Below the pieces are notes generated by a model. The model worked only from the letters and a program-made list of their open reading frames with translations, did not search any database and was not told the origin of the DNA. A stretch of DNA of 20,734 nucleotides, taken from positions 1-20,734 of the forward strand of contig CAYIJG010000010.1 of the NCBI GenBank assembly GCA_964363685.1, given 5' to 3'. Positions within the stretch are counted from its first letter, which is position 1, and the number at the start of each line of letters is the position of its first letter. Both the position numbers and the translations under genes were made by a program. This DNA is from XYD2-FULL-39-9 sp964363685 (GTDB lineage: Bacteria; Patescibacteriota; Patescibacteriia; Magasanikbacterales; GWA2-37-8). Of this stretch, positions 9,701 through 15,556 are shown in pieces.

Positions 9701-10502
9701 CAGAGACAAACGTGAGTGCGCCACTTAATATACCTCCCGTTAATAATAAATAATTGCTGGCAGTAATGGTATCTGGGATCATGACATCGGTCACAGAATT
9801 TGCTGGCAAGCCAAGCACCCCAGAAACATATAAATTAGTAGAGCTGGCACTGACTAGTATACTTGAAGTAGCAAAAAAATTAGTAGTAGTAGCAAATGAA
9901 GATATTAAATTAGTAATCGTAGAAGTGGTAATCGTGGTGCTATTGAAGAGAAAATTTCCACTAGCATCAGACACCGGAATATAGGTGGTACTAGAAAGAG
10001 TATTAATACCAACTCCATCTAAATACTTAGCGTTAAAGGCATAGGGCGCGGCGGTGATTCTTTTTCTTGGGGTAAGAATATTAGTATCAATCCTTACTTC
10101 TAAATAAATAGAATTATTGTTTTGAAAAATTGATTGCGGCAGTGCATTAGTGCCACTATCACCTAAATTGATACTAAATAGTCCTTGTACCGGTGTCGTA
10201 CTGAGGGCTTGGGGGACAGCAATGGTGCCGCTAGCCGTATATAAAATATTTCCACCACTTGAGGCATCGTACAAAATAAAAGACATGTTTTGGGTAGTCG
10301 TGGCTAACCTATTACCAACCAATAATTTCCCCTGATATGTAATAATCGCAGGCGCATTCGCTGCCCATGCTTTTTTAGAAAAAAAGCCGGCGAGTACAAA
10401 AAACAAAACTAGCCCAAATAACACAAAAATGGGAAGTTTTTTTGTCTGCTCTCCAATCCCGAGTACTCGAGACCGGAGTTTTCCTCCTCCGCTATCGTCC
10501 AT
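3744..10502 (-). CDS. Giant fibre-like surface protein with two seven-repeat propeller arrays
   Basis: This 2,252-residue protein starts with a basic cytoplasmic end, a hydrophobic helix (about 23-44) and a likely signal-peptidase site after AWA. A head domain follows (about 46-165; TYQGKL, then PYAFNAKYLDG). Then come low-complexity beta-repeats rich in SATTTNLYVSG-type words, with one duplicated block of about 65 residues, and VGINTSSP repeats like those of phage tail fibres. Array A (about 781-1,085) has seven LVIVD-like units of 43-45 residues (FVSGRYAYxAN, ISVVDVSNP). Array B (about 1,200-1,556) has seven units of about 51 residues (SIAIGTDGFPVISY), most with a CxxxxC pair. A domain of about 115 residues occurs twice (about 1,596-1,711 and 1,849-1,964; GRVPxKVSxENGxI). 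A last folded domain (about 2,086-2,162) precedes a Pro/Glu-rich tail. AAGGAAG precedes the ATG. I infer an adhesin or surface fibre. No sortase motif or C-terminal membrane helix is visible. Confidence 0.8.
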   Translation of the reverse strand: MDDSGGGKLRSRVLGIGEQTKKLPIFVLFGLVLFFVLAGFFSKKAWAANAPAIITYQGKLLVGNRLATTTQNMSFILYDASSGGNILYTASGTIAVPQALSTTPVQGLFSINLGDSGTNALPQSIFQNNNSIYLEVRIDTNILTPRKRITAAPYAFNAKYLDGVGINTLSSTTYIPVSDASGNFLFNSTTITTSTITNLISSFATTTNFFATSSILVSASSTNLYVSGVLGLPANSVTDVMIPDTITASNYLLLTGGILSGALTFVSASGTALTSTFALFVSATTTDLAVTGALSLPNNSVTDAMVVDTITASNYLPLAGGTLTAPLFFSSASGTAITSTSAIFISATTTNLYVSGVASIASGTITYLNSQNVTTSILSFTSATGTNLALARLTPLAGDGGALVIGSAQGTGAITVGNSTASQTLNLGTGTSSTVNIATGLGTTTIFIGTGGVTGTISIGALTVATRINGGLEVAGQGITTTALYVSGPVNFGGALTFNTASGTALTSTNFFFTTATGTSITSTNLFVSGPANFAGAFTFNTASGTMITSTDLYVSNKIGVNTSSPIASLAVQGFDSVNPLVILSSTNAQLFAVKSDGQVVIGPNSLAQTGQLTIETPTTNDIALSFTNGVNYTFQLGRVAGTSGQAYIGGPAGTALNLRAGGIDRINIASASGNVGINTSTAQAKLTVVGTAGSSPIFDVASSSNVSAFIVLANGNVGINTSSPLSRLTVVGFDGFSMVDVVSSSGVSAFKILANGNVGIGTSTPTQRLSVSGNISNVIDSNTVISQISTTSVGNSARSVYISGRYAYVGNTGYISVVDVSNPSAPIQIATTSVSVSGATAVSVAGRYLYAASIGSSGNFSVIDISNPSAPVRVGTTSVGTNPNYIFVSGRYAYTANLAGGGTISVVDISNPLGPVQIVTSSVPNIVSLFVSGRYLYAASAGSSGNFSVIDISNPSVLAQISTTSVGGSPKSVYVSGRYAYVTNGDDKSISVVDVSNPSAPVQISTTSVGNIPQSIFVSGRYAYVANYGSSTISVVDVSNPLSPIQVATTSVDTNPYSIFVSGRYAYTASVTSGTISVVDISGTEVSSLIAHSAEVGNLQSRNDIFAQGNIMAGTSLTVGAGGIMSQGSLSVFASSTGSTSSIFSISSPQASNAFKILANGSVGINTSSPVSIFSVVGTSTFAGNVLPNSSPTAGASSKVITTVDIGRDTGKYTSIAIGTDGFPVISYHDDTTDDLIVAKCGNASCSSGNVTTTVDSLDNRGQYSSIAIGTDGFPVISYYDSTSFDLIVAKCGNASCSSGNVTTTVDNTGDRGDYTSIAIGTDGFPVISYHNITNNALMVVKCGNASCTSGNTIYTIDSGNNVGQYNSIAIGTDGFPVISYYDATATSLKVVKLNNSSDYLTGKIVTTVDNNGVDRGDYSSIAIGTDGLPVISYRNNTDSDLMVAKCTDSSCSAGTTISTVDSSNAGKYSSIAIGADGFPVIIYQESVANDLMVVKCGNASCSSGNATPSQIDFAGNTGLYTSIAIGADGFPVISYNYFGDGTNGDLVVAKCADSGCVNTTGTSFSGVNIGSLGSFFNNVYANSFWGKQFQIEGFDLAESYRVDDLTITAGDLVRIATSSSGVRPTVEKTSSAYDGAIGVISTNPGIRLSDWTSSPDGRLVALVGRVPTKVSVENGSILAGDLIAASSLPGIGMKATKDGATVGRALESYSGNGIGIIEVYINPSWAPGQSPLAIDATNSTITVGSSSNPYDLVVTGNIILNQSNLINKLSFATSTLFESSVENFVGARAFTFNAINFNAPLADNYILSLRANNNSVFSVAANGDVHAVGNYYGASAVLGTSTNPGDLAERVDIAIDDTVEAGDVMMVDRNAPDTYRRSGSAYEQSVAGVISTNPTIVVGNGRTDYTSVLAMVGRVPIKVSDENGAIARGDLLVSASRLGYAMKYDPTKDKNNKVVGIIGMALESLPPSSSGKILALIRTGWVYNRDEDIKKLKNNIEQVAMSQGISLDVENNPGNLSVLNNNNNQLVYSGGNLNLQNNSLINVASIVGNNNKWRIDEFGNLVQKITTASGDKEIYGLQSSIQREIVISGTSTLENGSKRVTLTDLDQAVIDKTVPLKIMVTPSGETNGVYVTERTFDSFLVKENENGQSNAEFDWTVIAKVLNPEPSVSPEENNQEMLGNGPPPEQPIPEVLPTSSPPDNIVDNPDQAPVVPDPVAPIEELTIVPAEELTIVPEQPAQEPPLQNPVPPGG
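3797..3843. repeat. 24-bp tandem duplication in the Pro-rich tail
   Basis: Two direct copies (3797-3819 and 3821-3843) encode EELTIVPA followed by EELTIVPE near the C-terminus of the giant fibre protein. The copies are virtually identical at DNA level, which indicates recent slippage. Confidence 0.75.
5835..6900 (-). repeat. 153-bp tandem repeat array (array B, seven units)
   Basis: The word encoding GTDGFPVIS recurs at 5907, 6060, about 6209, 6371, 6524, 6677 and 6830 on the plus-strand map, a spacing of 153 bp for most neighbours. The units nearest 6,830-6,371 are almost identical in DNA, so they duplicated recently, while those nearest 5,907 have drifted. Each unit encodes about 51 residues of the giant surface protein. 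Confidence 0.85.
7230..8160 (-). repeat. 129-135-bp tandem repeat array (array A, seven LVIVD-like units)
   Basis: Words encoding ISVVDVSNP or FSVIDISNP recur at 7255, 7384, 7513, 7642, 7771, 7903 and 8038, giving steps of 129, 129, 129, 129, 132 and 135 bp. Each unit encodes 43-45 residues. LVIVD repeats (the Pfam family of that name) are thought to form beta-propeller blades, and seven is a common blade number. Confidence 0.8.
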
Positions 10503-10525
10503 AAAATCTTCCTTAATATATATAC

Positions 10526-10531
10526 ATTATA
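10526..10531 (-). promoter_or_regulatory. -10 element for the giant surface protein gene
   Basis: A perfect TATAAT on the minus strand ends 24 nt before the ATG at 10,502, leaving a short 5' leader with an AAGGAAG ribosome-binding word. The position 17 nt upstream (TATGAA) is a poor -35. A separate promoter is expected because a terminator lies between this gene and the upstream operon. Confidence 0.55.
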
Positions 10532-10575
10532 CATTTTTTTTACCTTCCTTCATATGGTAAATTAGCAATTTATGG

Positions 10576-10584
10576 TGTGGATAA
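10576..10584 (-). other. Isolated perfect DnaA-box word (TTATCCACA)
   Basis: The minus strand reads TTATCCACA exactly. It stands alone between the terminator and the giant gene's promoter, so it may be chance or a DnaA-titrating or regulatory site. It is not an origin by itself. Confidence 0.35.
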
Positions 10585-10604
10585 GTACAAAGAAAAATTT
10601 ATAC

Positions 10605-10628
10605 AAAAAAACCTCGTGAAAACGAGGC
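10605..10628 (-). terminator. Intrinsic terminator of the three-gene surface operon
   Basis: On the minus strand, GCCTCG pairs with CGAGG(T) around a TTTTCA loop and is followed directly by seven T. It lies about 45 nt beyond the stop of the DUF916-like gene, the last gene of the leftward unit that starts at 14,525. Confidence 0.85.
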
Positions 10629-10670
10629 AAAAAACATAAAAAGTTTTATAATTCTAGACGAGAAAAACTA

Positions 10671-11555
10671 TTATTTTTTATGTTTGATTCCCAATATAAT
10701 AAGCACCAATAAAATTGCAAAAAATGCTCCTACTACAATCCTACTCCAGATTGGAAAATACCAAATATACGCAATGGCCGAAGCAGTCTGGTTTGTCAAA
10801 CCGTAAGTAATAGTTATACGCGCTTTATATAAACCAGGCAGACTACTATGATCAGTCGCCGAAACGACTGGAGCTAAGGCTCTTTTGGCGCCAGGCAAAA
10901 CTTTATTACCCAACATTATGGGCGCACGCAACACTTCCCTCCCTTGCCAATTATTAATTATTACCGACCCATCAAGCGACACCTCTGCCTGACCTTTATT
11001 TTGAATTTCTAAATCAAACGGCCATTTTTTATCTGTGACTATTATGTTCTTTGGCGCCCAGGTTGTAAGAACCAAACGCTCCGCAACTTGACCCGCTACC
11101 TGCACTGTCAACAAAGAAACAAGGCGCGAGTGTATGGCATTAACACTATTGGCTGAGGTTGGCTCAATAGTCAAACCTACATGATGAGATCCAGGTTGCG
11201 CCCCTGGCGGCACCCTGATAATAAAACGAGTGATTTTTGTCTGGTTTGATCCAATTTCTAGCACAGAGGCCTCTGGATACACCCACTGTTCGGCATCTTC
11301 TATCCCTCGCTCAAAAACTGGTAGCCCATTATTATCTTGTATTACTCCCACTACCCCTAGTTTAAAAATTGATGCTTGGCTTGATTTATTACTCGTAAAA
11401 GTGTTATGCACCTTTATCAATACGGTCTGACTAGTATCCGGATCCATAGTCACTAGCATTTTTACTGGGCTAATACTAAAGGCTCGTGTAGGCTGGACAT
11501 ACAGAAACAAGCTCGAAAGTATAATTAAGGTTAAGGTAAAAAATTTTATTCTCAT
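10671..11555 (-). CDS. DUF916-like exported protein with C-terminal membrane anchor
   Basis: The start at 11,555 (MRIKFFTLTLIILSS) is chosen because it opens directly on a signal peptide; an upstream in-frame ATG at 11,657 would overlap the preceding gene and place 34 hydrophilic residues before the signal. The 294-residue product has a cleavage-like PTRA site, two beta-sandwich regions (FSISPVKMLVTMDPDTSQ; later IRVPPGAQPGSHHVGLTIEP), and a C-terminal hydrophobic helix followed by KHKK. This layout matches the DUF916/WxL-interacting type of surface protein, which holds other proteins at the cell wall in Firmicutes. The assignment is by architecture and motif style only. It is the last gene of a unit with the 210-residue beta-protein and the O-antigen-ligase-like protein, followed by a strong terminator. 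No clear Shine-Dalgarno is visible. Confidence 0.65.
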   Translation of the reverse strand: MRIKFFTLTLIILSSLFLYVQPTRAFSISPVKMLVTMDPDTSQTVLIKVHNTFTSNKSSQASIFKLGVVGVIQDNNGLPVFERGIEDAEQWVYPEASVLEIGSNQTKITRFIIRVPPGAQPGSHHVGLTIEPTSANSVNAIHSRLVSLLTVQVAGQVAERLVLTTWAPKNIIVTDKKWPFDLEIQNKGQAEVSLDGSVIINNWQGREVLRAPIMLGNKVLPGAKRALAPVVSATDHSSLPGLYKARITITYGLTNQTASAIAYIWYFPIWSRIVVGAFFAILLVLIILGIKHKK

Positions 11556-11592
11556 ACAGAGATCGTGATAAATTAATCTTTCAGTATCACTC

Positions 11593-12225
11593 TTATAAAT
11601 TGGTTGAGAGCACGAAGGTGACCGTTTGATTACGATTGCCCGAAAGACTTGTGCCACTGATTGATGCCTTAAATATAACTGTAGTAACTATGTCATCAAC
11701 CGAAGTCGGCCAGGACGCTAAATTAAGACCAGCCACAATACCTCGATCATCGGTAAAGGCTCGATGAGCGCCTTCCACGGCTATACCATACTCTTCTTGC
11801 CCTGCGGTTACCTCACCATCACTCACGGCCTGTAAACTGCTACCAGCCACTGCGCCCACAGACAATACATAACCAGTATCTGCATTAGTAGATATTAAGA
11901 AAGTCACTGATGAGCTGGCTATAATGCCTACTTCTAAAGTACCAAGCGAAATATCATTAGTATTCACCTCGCTGTTTAGCACACTCCAGTCCATGGCTTG
12001 ATAGCCAGCGATAATTTCATATGTACTGGTCACAGAAGACCCAGTTGGCGATTCACCCAGGGTATCCTCAAGACTAAAAGTACCAGTAACACTTAATATT
12101 CCCCCGGCATCTATACTATCAGCAAAAATAGTATAGGTGCCGGTTGACATGAGGCCTAATGAATATTGAGGAAATGCAAGCACGCCAATCAATAAAATAA
12201 TTAATATAAAAAAAGATTTAAACAT
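11593..12225 (-). CDS. Small exported beta-rich protein of a CPR-typical family
   Basis: The protein has 210 residues. A signal peptide (about 1-24) is followed by a segment containing TYTIFADSIDAGG, FSLEDTLGE and YEIIAGYQAM, a pattern I recognise from many uncharacterised Parcubacteria exported proteins. A second domain (about 92-210) starts ISLGTLEVGIIASSSVTF and ends TVTFVLSTNL, giving it a WxL-like layout of regular beta-strands with a conserved G/Y middle, though no true WxL motif is present. It starts 14 nt after the O-antigen-ligase-like gene and ends 37 nt before the DUF916-like gene, so the three are almost certainly co-transcribed. It may be a surface partner of the anchored DUF916-like protein. 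The function is not known. Confidence 0.65.
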   Translation of the reverse strand: MFKSFFILIILLIGVLAFPQYSLGLMSTGTYTIFADSIDAGGILSVTGTFSLEDTLGESPTGSSVTSTYEIIAGYQAMDWSVLNSEVNTNDISLGTLEVGIIASSSVTFLISTNADTGYVLSVGAVAGSSLQAVSDGEVTAGQEEYGIAVEGAHRAFTDDRGIVAGLNLASWPTSVDDIVTTVIFKASISGTSLSGNRNQTVTFVLSTNL

Positions 12226-12239
12226 ACCATCATCAAATT

Positions 12240-14525
12240 TTATTTTATTGCTCCAGCCACTAATGATTTTATTTTCTGGATAATATCTTTATTACCTGGA
12301 TTTAACTCTTTAACTTTATAATAATACTCAAGGGCTTTCTGTTTTTGATTTTGACTTTCATAAAGCAAAGCCAGACTATATAAAGCGTTGGAATAATTTG
12401 GCTGCAAACGCACTGCCTCAAGCCATAATTTTTCTGCATCATCTTTATCACCTTTTTTATTTCGATTATATAAAATTCTGCCAAAGTTAAATAATATCTC
12501 TGTATTATTTGTCACGCCCATCTGCAAAAGGTTTTTATAAACATCTGCGGCCTTATCAAGATCCTTGGCAGACTCATAAGCATTAGCCAAGCCAATATAT
12601 GATCCTAAATAATCTCTTTTTAGATCAATTGATTTTTGGAAATACTCAGCCGCTTTCACAAAATTATCTTGCAATAAATAATCATTTCCCAAACGCCACA
12701 CAAGTATGGGATTGGTTGGTTCTAGATCAATAGCGCTGTTCAAAGATTTTATTGCCCAATCACCTGCATCTGAGACCAAGACAAAAGTACTTTCATACAT
12801 CGTCGCCAAATTTTCCCAAACCACAACTGAGTTTGGAGAAATCTCTGTGGCCGCGCGAGCTTCGTTGACTGACCTCTTCAGATAATCTCCAACTGCTTGC
12901 ACATTAGGATTTGCCTCTTTTGATAATTCACCCGCTCGTACCAGATAAGCTTTGGCCATAGAGGTACGATACGAATCGTACCCACTTCGCAAAGCTAAAA
13001 TTTTCTGCAAGCTTGATTCTATCACTGTCGAATCTGTTTCTTGCATTGCCTGCGCATATAATTTTTCCGCCAGATAAAATCTCCCGCTCAAAATCCCAGC
13101 CATTGTCAAGCCAGCCATTATCACAATCATGCTAAAAGAAAAGGTTAGATTATACTGAGGTGTATCTTCCATAGTAAAATATTTTTCTTGCACCACATTA
13201 TGACCGAGCAATGACATGCCAGAAATTATTACACCCAACAATAACCACCAAAAAACCCAAAGCGCCACACTATAAAAATTTGTCAGCATACCTATAGTAA
13301 ACACTACCCAAGCCACCACGGCTAAAAATACATCCAACCGAATATTTTTTTTACTCAGATTAAGACTGACAGATATGCCAAAACTAGTTCCCCGCGCCTT
13401 AAACCAGGTTGTAAACACATGCCCCAAAACAAACAATAAAATAAAGGCAAAACCAAATATAAGAAGCATTCCACCTTCAGATAAAATCGCAAAAAAAGAA
13501 TTAAACGGTTGAGAGAATCTCATATTCCAAGCCGTCGGATGAAGGTTAAAATCAGCGCTTCTAAACTTGGAAAAATCAGATCCAAAGGTGCCAAGACCAC
13601 TACCTACCAAAAAGTTTTTTACTCCTGAAAACAAAACATTTTTTGTAATTCCCCAAGATGATTTAGCATCAAGAGAAACTTCTGCCGGTACAGCTCTTTG
13701 CAAATATTTTGGGCTGCCAAAAGCGATAAATATACAACTGATAATCATTAGGGTAAACAAAACCGACAGCCAACTAAGTCTAGCATCTTGCAAAAAACTA
13801 ACTCCGAGTAGTAGTAATAAAATCAAACCAACAAGCATTACCCACCATAAGAATCCAAAGCCCATCACGAGTAATACTGCTAGAGATAAAACCATGATTA
13901 CAAAATAAAATATATTTCTAGCCAGAGGGAGATTTTTTTTAATGAGTGATCCGGCGGAAATTATAAAAACGGGTATCATCCACAAACCAAAGACACTGTT
14001 GGCGCTATCAACTGTATTTAAAGCCTGGCCAATTAACGGCAAATTAAATTTAAAAACTACTTTTAAAATAAATAAAGCTGAAGCGACTCCCCCACCTATC
14101 AAAATCGTATCCAACACCCCTCGCCACCGTTCCGGAGTATTTAAAAAATTTACCAAGAATAAATAAAATACAACTAAGAAAAACAAAAATACAAAGTTAA
14201 AAACAAAGGTTTCACCTCGTCCCAAGAAACTATCGTAGCGGGCTAGAGAAAATAAAGACGAGACAAGTCCGACTGCCAAAAATACTAAAAGTGGGATATC
14301 TAAAATTGATTGGCGATAATAAATTTTCTTTTCCAAAATAATTTTGATAGTAAAGAAAAGCAAGTTGAAAAGCAAAAAACCAATAAACACATACTGTTTC
14401 GGCACGACAAAAATATTAACTACATTTTTGTCTACTAGAAGTGGAATTGTAATTATATTTAATAAAATAAAAACATAAGAAAGCGTATCAAAAAATTTGA
14501 TCAGCTTTTGATTCTGGTTAAACAT
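12240..14525 (-). CDS. O-antigen ligase/polymerase-like membrane protein with C-terminal TPR domain
   Basis: The protein has 761 residues. The first about 470 contain around a dozen hydrophobic segments. The large loop around residues 300-345 carries SGLGTFGSDFSKFR and then an FNSFFAILSEGG stretch, the arrangement typical of the Wzy_C/O-antigen ligase family, which transfers or polymerises lipid-linked glycans on the outer face of the membrane. From about residue 495, helical TPR repeats follow (units around NDYLLQDNFVKAAEYFQKS, ANAYESAKDLDKAADVYK and LALLYESQNQKQKALEYY), a fusion seen often in CPR genomes. It is the first gene of a minus-strand unit with two exported proteins, and an extended -10 precedes it. 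I infer a role in surface glycan or glycoprotein assembly. The substrate is unknown, and protein O-glycosylation is an alternative. Confidence 0.7.
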   Translation of the reverse strand: MFNQNQKLIKFFDTLSYVFILLNIITIPLLVDKNVVNIFVVPKQYVFIGFLLFNLLFFTIKIILEKKIYYRQSILDIPLLVFLAVGLVSSLFSLARYDSFLGRGETFVFNFVFLFFLVVFYLFLVNFLNTPERWRGVLDTILIGGGVASALFILKVVFKFNLPLIGQALNTVDSANSVFGLWMIPVFIISAGSLIKKNLPLARNIFYFVIMVLSLAVLLVMGFGFLWWVMLVGLILLLLLGVSFLQDARLSWLSVLFTLMIISCIFIAFGSPKYLQRAVPAEVSLDAKSSWGITKNVLFSGVKNFLVGSGLGTFGSDFSKFRSADFNLHPTAWNMRFSQPFNSFFAILSEGGMLLIFGFAFILLFVLGHVFTTWFKARGTSFGISVSLNLSKKNIRLDVFLAVVAWVVFTIGMLTNFYSVALWVFWWLLLGVIISGMSLLGHNVVQEKYFTMEDTPQYNLTFSFSMIVIMAGLTMAGILSGRFYLAEKLYAQAMQETDSTVIESSLQKILALRSGYDSYRTSMAKAYLVRAGELSKEANPNVQAVGDYLKRSVNEARAATEISPNSVVVWENLATMYESTFVLVSDAGDWAIKSLNSAIDLEPTNPILVWRLGNDYLLQDNFVKAAEYFQKSIDLKRDYLGSYIGLANAYESAKDLDKAADVYKNLLQMGVTNNTEILFNFGRILYNRNKKGDKDDAEKLWLEAVRLQPNYSNALYSLALLYESQNQKQKALEYYYKVKELNPGNKDIIQKIKSLVAGAIK

Positions 14526-14558
14526 ACATTAGAAACAAAACAAAATATTAACGATTAA

Positions 14559-14567
14559 ATTATAACA
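14559..14567 (-). promoter_or_regulatory. Extended -10 promoter for the surface operon
   Basis: The minus strand reads TGT followed by perfect TATAAT, about 33 nt upstream of the start at 14,525. The same TATGTTATAAT word occurs on the plus strand at 15,546-15,556. The -35 region is weak. Confidence 0.55.
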
Positions 14568-14595
14568 TAAATTTCAACTTAAATACACGACAATT

Positions 14596-14763
14596 GTCAT
14601 CCCGAGCCTAGTCGAGGGATCCCTTATGCTCTGTAATTGCATCTGCTATGTTTAAGGGATTCTTCCACTCAGTCGTAAAAGCTCCTCTGGTCGGAATGAC
14701 AGTGAGCGGAACAAGGATTCCCTGCCTAACGCAGACAGGTTCGTTATAACTCAGAATGACAAT
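14596..14763. repeat. Cluster of dispersed TGTCATYCYGA...GGATYC palindromic repeats
   Basis: This is a 342-bp gap between genes. One copy in forward orientation (TGTCATCCCGAG, 14596 onward, ending GGGATCCCTTA) faces an inverted copy (TAAGGGATTC ... GGAATGACAG, to 14703), so about 108 bp can fold on itself. A further inverted copy runs from about 14,714 to 14,763 (GGATTCCCTGCC ... TCAGAATGACA). Related copies are at 15,271 and 17,934. These are intergenic repeats of a type seen in many bacteria, not coding sequence. Confidence 0.75.
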
Positions 14764-14787
14764 AACGAATGTGCCTCGCTCTAAGGC

Positions 14788-14816
14788 TTGACACGCCTCA
14801 TCTTTATTATTATAAT
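14788..14816 (+). promoter_or_regulatory. Perfect consensus sigma-70 promoter for the LAGLIDADG-like gene
   Basis: TTGACA (14788-14793), a 17-nt spacer and TATAAT (14811-14816) match the consensus at every position. A dyad GTATG-TTT-CATAC (14819-14831) covers the expected transcription start, so a repressor could act there. The resulting leader of about 45 nt contains the degenerate parS-like word. Confidence 0.85.
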
Positions 14817-14841
14817 AAGTATGTTTCATACAGCAACATAA

Positions 14842-14857
14842 TGTTACTTGTGAAACA
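14842..14857 (+). promoter_or_regulatory. Degenerate parS-like site in the leader of the LAGLIDADG-like gene
   Basis: TGTTACTTGTGAAACA differs from the ParB-site consensus TGTTNCACGTGAAACA at two central positions. The downstream half, with its flank (GTGAAACAATTCT), is identical to the parS site after the gene, so the gene is bracketed by a direct repeat. Confidence 0.5.
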
Positions 14858-14867
14858 ATTCTAATTT

Positions 14868-15236
14868 ATGACTGAAAACCAACTTCCCTCTTTAGACTTT
14901 ATAGCCGGTCTTGTTAATAAGTGCGGGGTCTTTATGTGGGTAAAACAAAAAGAATCTGAAATTCCCGTTTTTCAAATAAAAATGGAAGCTGAAGAGCTGC
15001 CACTTCTAGAAATGATAAAAACAAAACTAGGACTTAATGAGAAAATCTATCAATATTTACAAAAAGACAAGCCTTACATCCTATTACTTGTTAGAAAACG
15101 ATCAGTGATACAGAATAACCTCATACCAACGTTTGATGGTAGATTCTGGGGAAAGAAAAAAATCCAATTTGATGACTGGAAAAACAAGTTTTATGAGAAG
15201 AGGCTTGATTTTGTCTATAAGTACCATTCAAAGTAA
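14868..15236 (+). CDS. Single LAGLIDADG-fold protein lacking the catalytic aspartate
   Basis: The protein has 122 residues. DFIAGLVNKCGVF (10-22) aligns with the LAGLIDADG helix of homing endonucleases: I-A-G-L-V is kept, but the two acidic positions are Asn17 and Cys19. The rest follows the one-domain family pattern: a basic beta region, ELPLLEMIKTKLGL (a helix after the sheet), a second strand pair with LLLVRKRS, and a C-terminal PTFDGRFWGKKKIQFDDWKNKF, like the usual GKKxxDFxDF end. Loss of the Mg-binding aspartate argues against DNA cleavage, so a DNA-binding or regulatory role is more likely. A perfect consensus promoter drives it, and parS-related sites lie 10 nt before and 1 nt after the frame. 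It stands alone, not inside an intron or intein. No Shine-Dalgarno is visible. Confidence 0.7.
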   Translation: MTENQLPSLDFIAGLVNKCGVFMWVKQKESEIPVFQIKMEAEELPLLEMIKTKLGLNEKIYQYLQKDKPYILLLVRKRSVIQNNLIPTFDGRFWGKKKIQFDDWKNKFYEKRLDFVYKYHSK

Positions 15237-15237
15237 T

Positions 15238-15253
15238 TGTTCCACGTGAAACA
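15238..15253. promoter_or_regulatory. parS: parS site (ParB/Spo0J-binding), perfect consensus
   Basis: TGTTCCACGTGAAACA matches TGTTNCACGTGAAACA at all defined positions. parS nucleates ParB for chromosome segregation and usually lies near the replication origin. It starts one base after the stop codon of the LAGLIDADG-like gene. Confidence 0.85.
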
Positions 15254-15270
15254 ATTCTGTTTATTGTTTC

Positions 15271-15298
15271 TGTCATCCTGAACATAGTGAAGGATCTC
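15271..15298. repeat. Dispersed palindromic repeat copy (TGTCATCCTGA...GGATCTC)
   Basis: TGTCATCCTGAACATAGTGAAGGATCTC belongs to the family clustered at 14,596-14,763. Just after it, GTTAAAT-CAAA-ATTTAAC (15304-15321) forms a perfect 7-bp hairpin. Confidence 0.65.
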
Positions 15299-15395
15299 TG
15301 TCTGTTAAATCAAAATTTAACACCTCTCAAGCCTAGTTACATGATAATAAAGAGATAAATTTAGAATAATAGACAAATATCTACTAGTTTGGCTA

Positions 15396-15495
15396 GATTA
15401 TCAACTAAAAAATGTATAAGTGGATAGATTTGTATACACTAATGTATACAATTGTCCCCATATCCACCTACTTGTACACAGGTTTGTACACAGGT
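15396..15495. other. oriC: Candidate oriC: AT-rich stretch with DnaA-box-like words and a tandem 12-mer
   Basis: The 396-bp gap 15,237-15,632 holds the parS site, an AT-rich stretch (about 15,310-15,420) and a word cluster: GTGGATA (15420-15426) facing TATCCAC (15461-15467), TGTATACA twice (15431-15438, 15443-15450), and TTGTACACAGGT twice in perfect tandem (15472-15495). TTGTACACA matches the DnaA box TTATCCACA at 7 of 9 positions. All genes to the left point left and most to the right point right. dnaA itself is not nearby, so this is a candidate only. A plasmid-like iteron or repressor array would look similar. Confidence 0.5.
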
Positions 15496-15547
15496 ATCCC
15501 TTAGCAACATAACTACATAGGGTTTTTGCTTAATCATGGGTTCGTTA

Positions 15548-15556
15548 TGTTATAAT
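15548..15556 (+). promoter_or_regulatory. Extended -10 promoter pointing into a terminator
   Basis: TGT followed by perfect TATAAT. Transcription would start near 15,563 and meet the hairpin at 15,598-15,615, giving an RNA of about 60 nt. No ORF fits, so this is either a tiny RNA or a chance motif. Confidence 0.4.

Noticed and set aside
10576..10584. Perfect DnaA box as an origin marker
   Set aside because: It is single, between a terminator and a promoter, with no cluster, parS or strand switch; the 15.3-15.5 kb region fits better.
11593..12225. True WxL-domain protein
   Set aside because: The two WxL motifs that define the domain are absent, although the strand layout and DUF916-like neighbour are suggestive.
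14608..14829. Minus-strand open frame of 73 codons
   Set aside because: It consists of the dispersed repeats and runs through the perfect plus-strand promoter; no family resemblance and no start signal.
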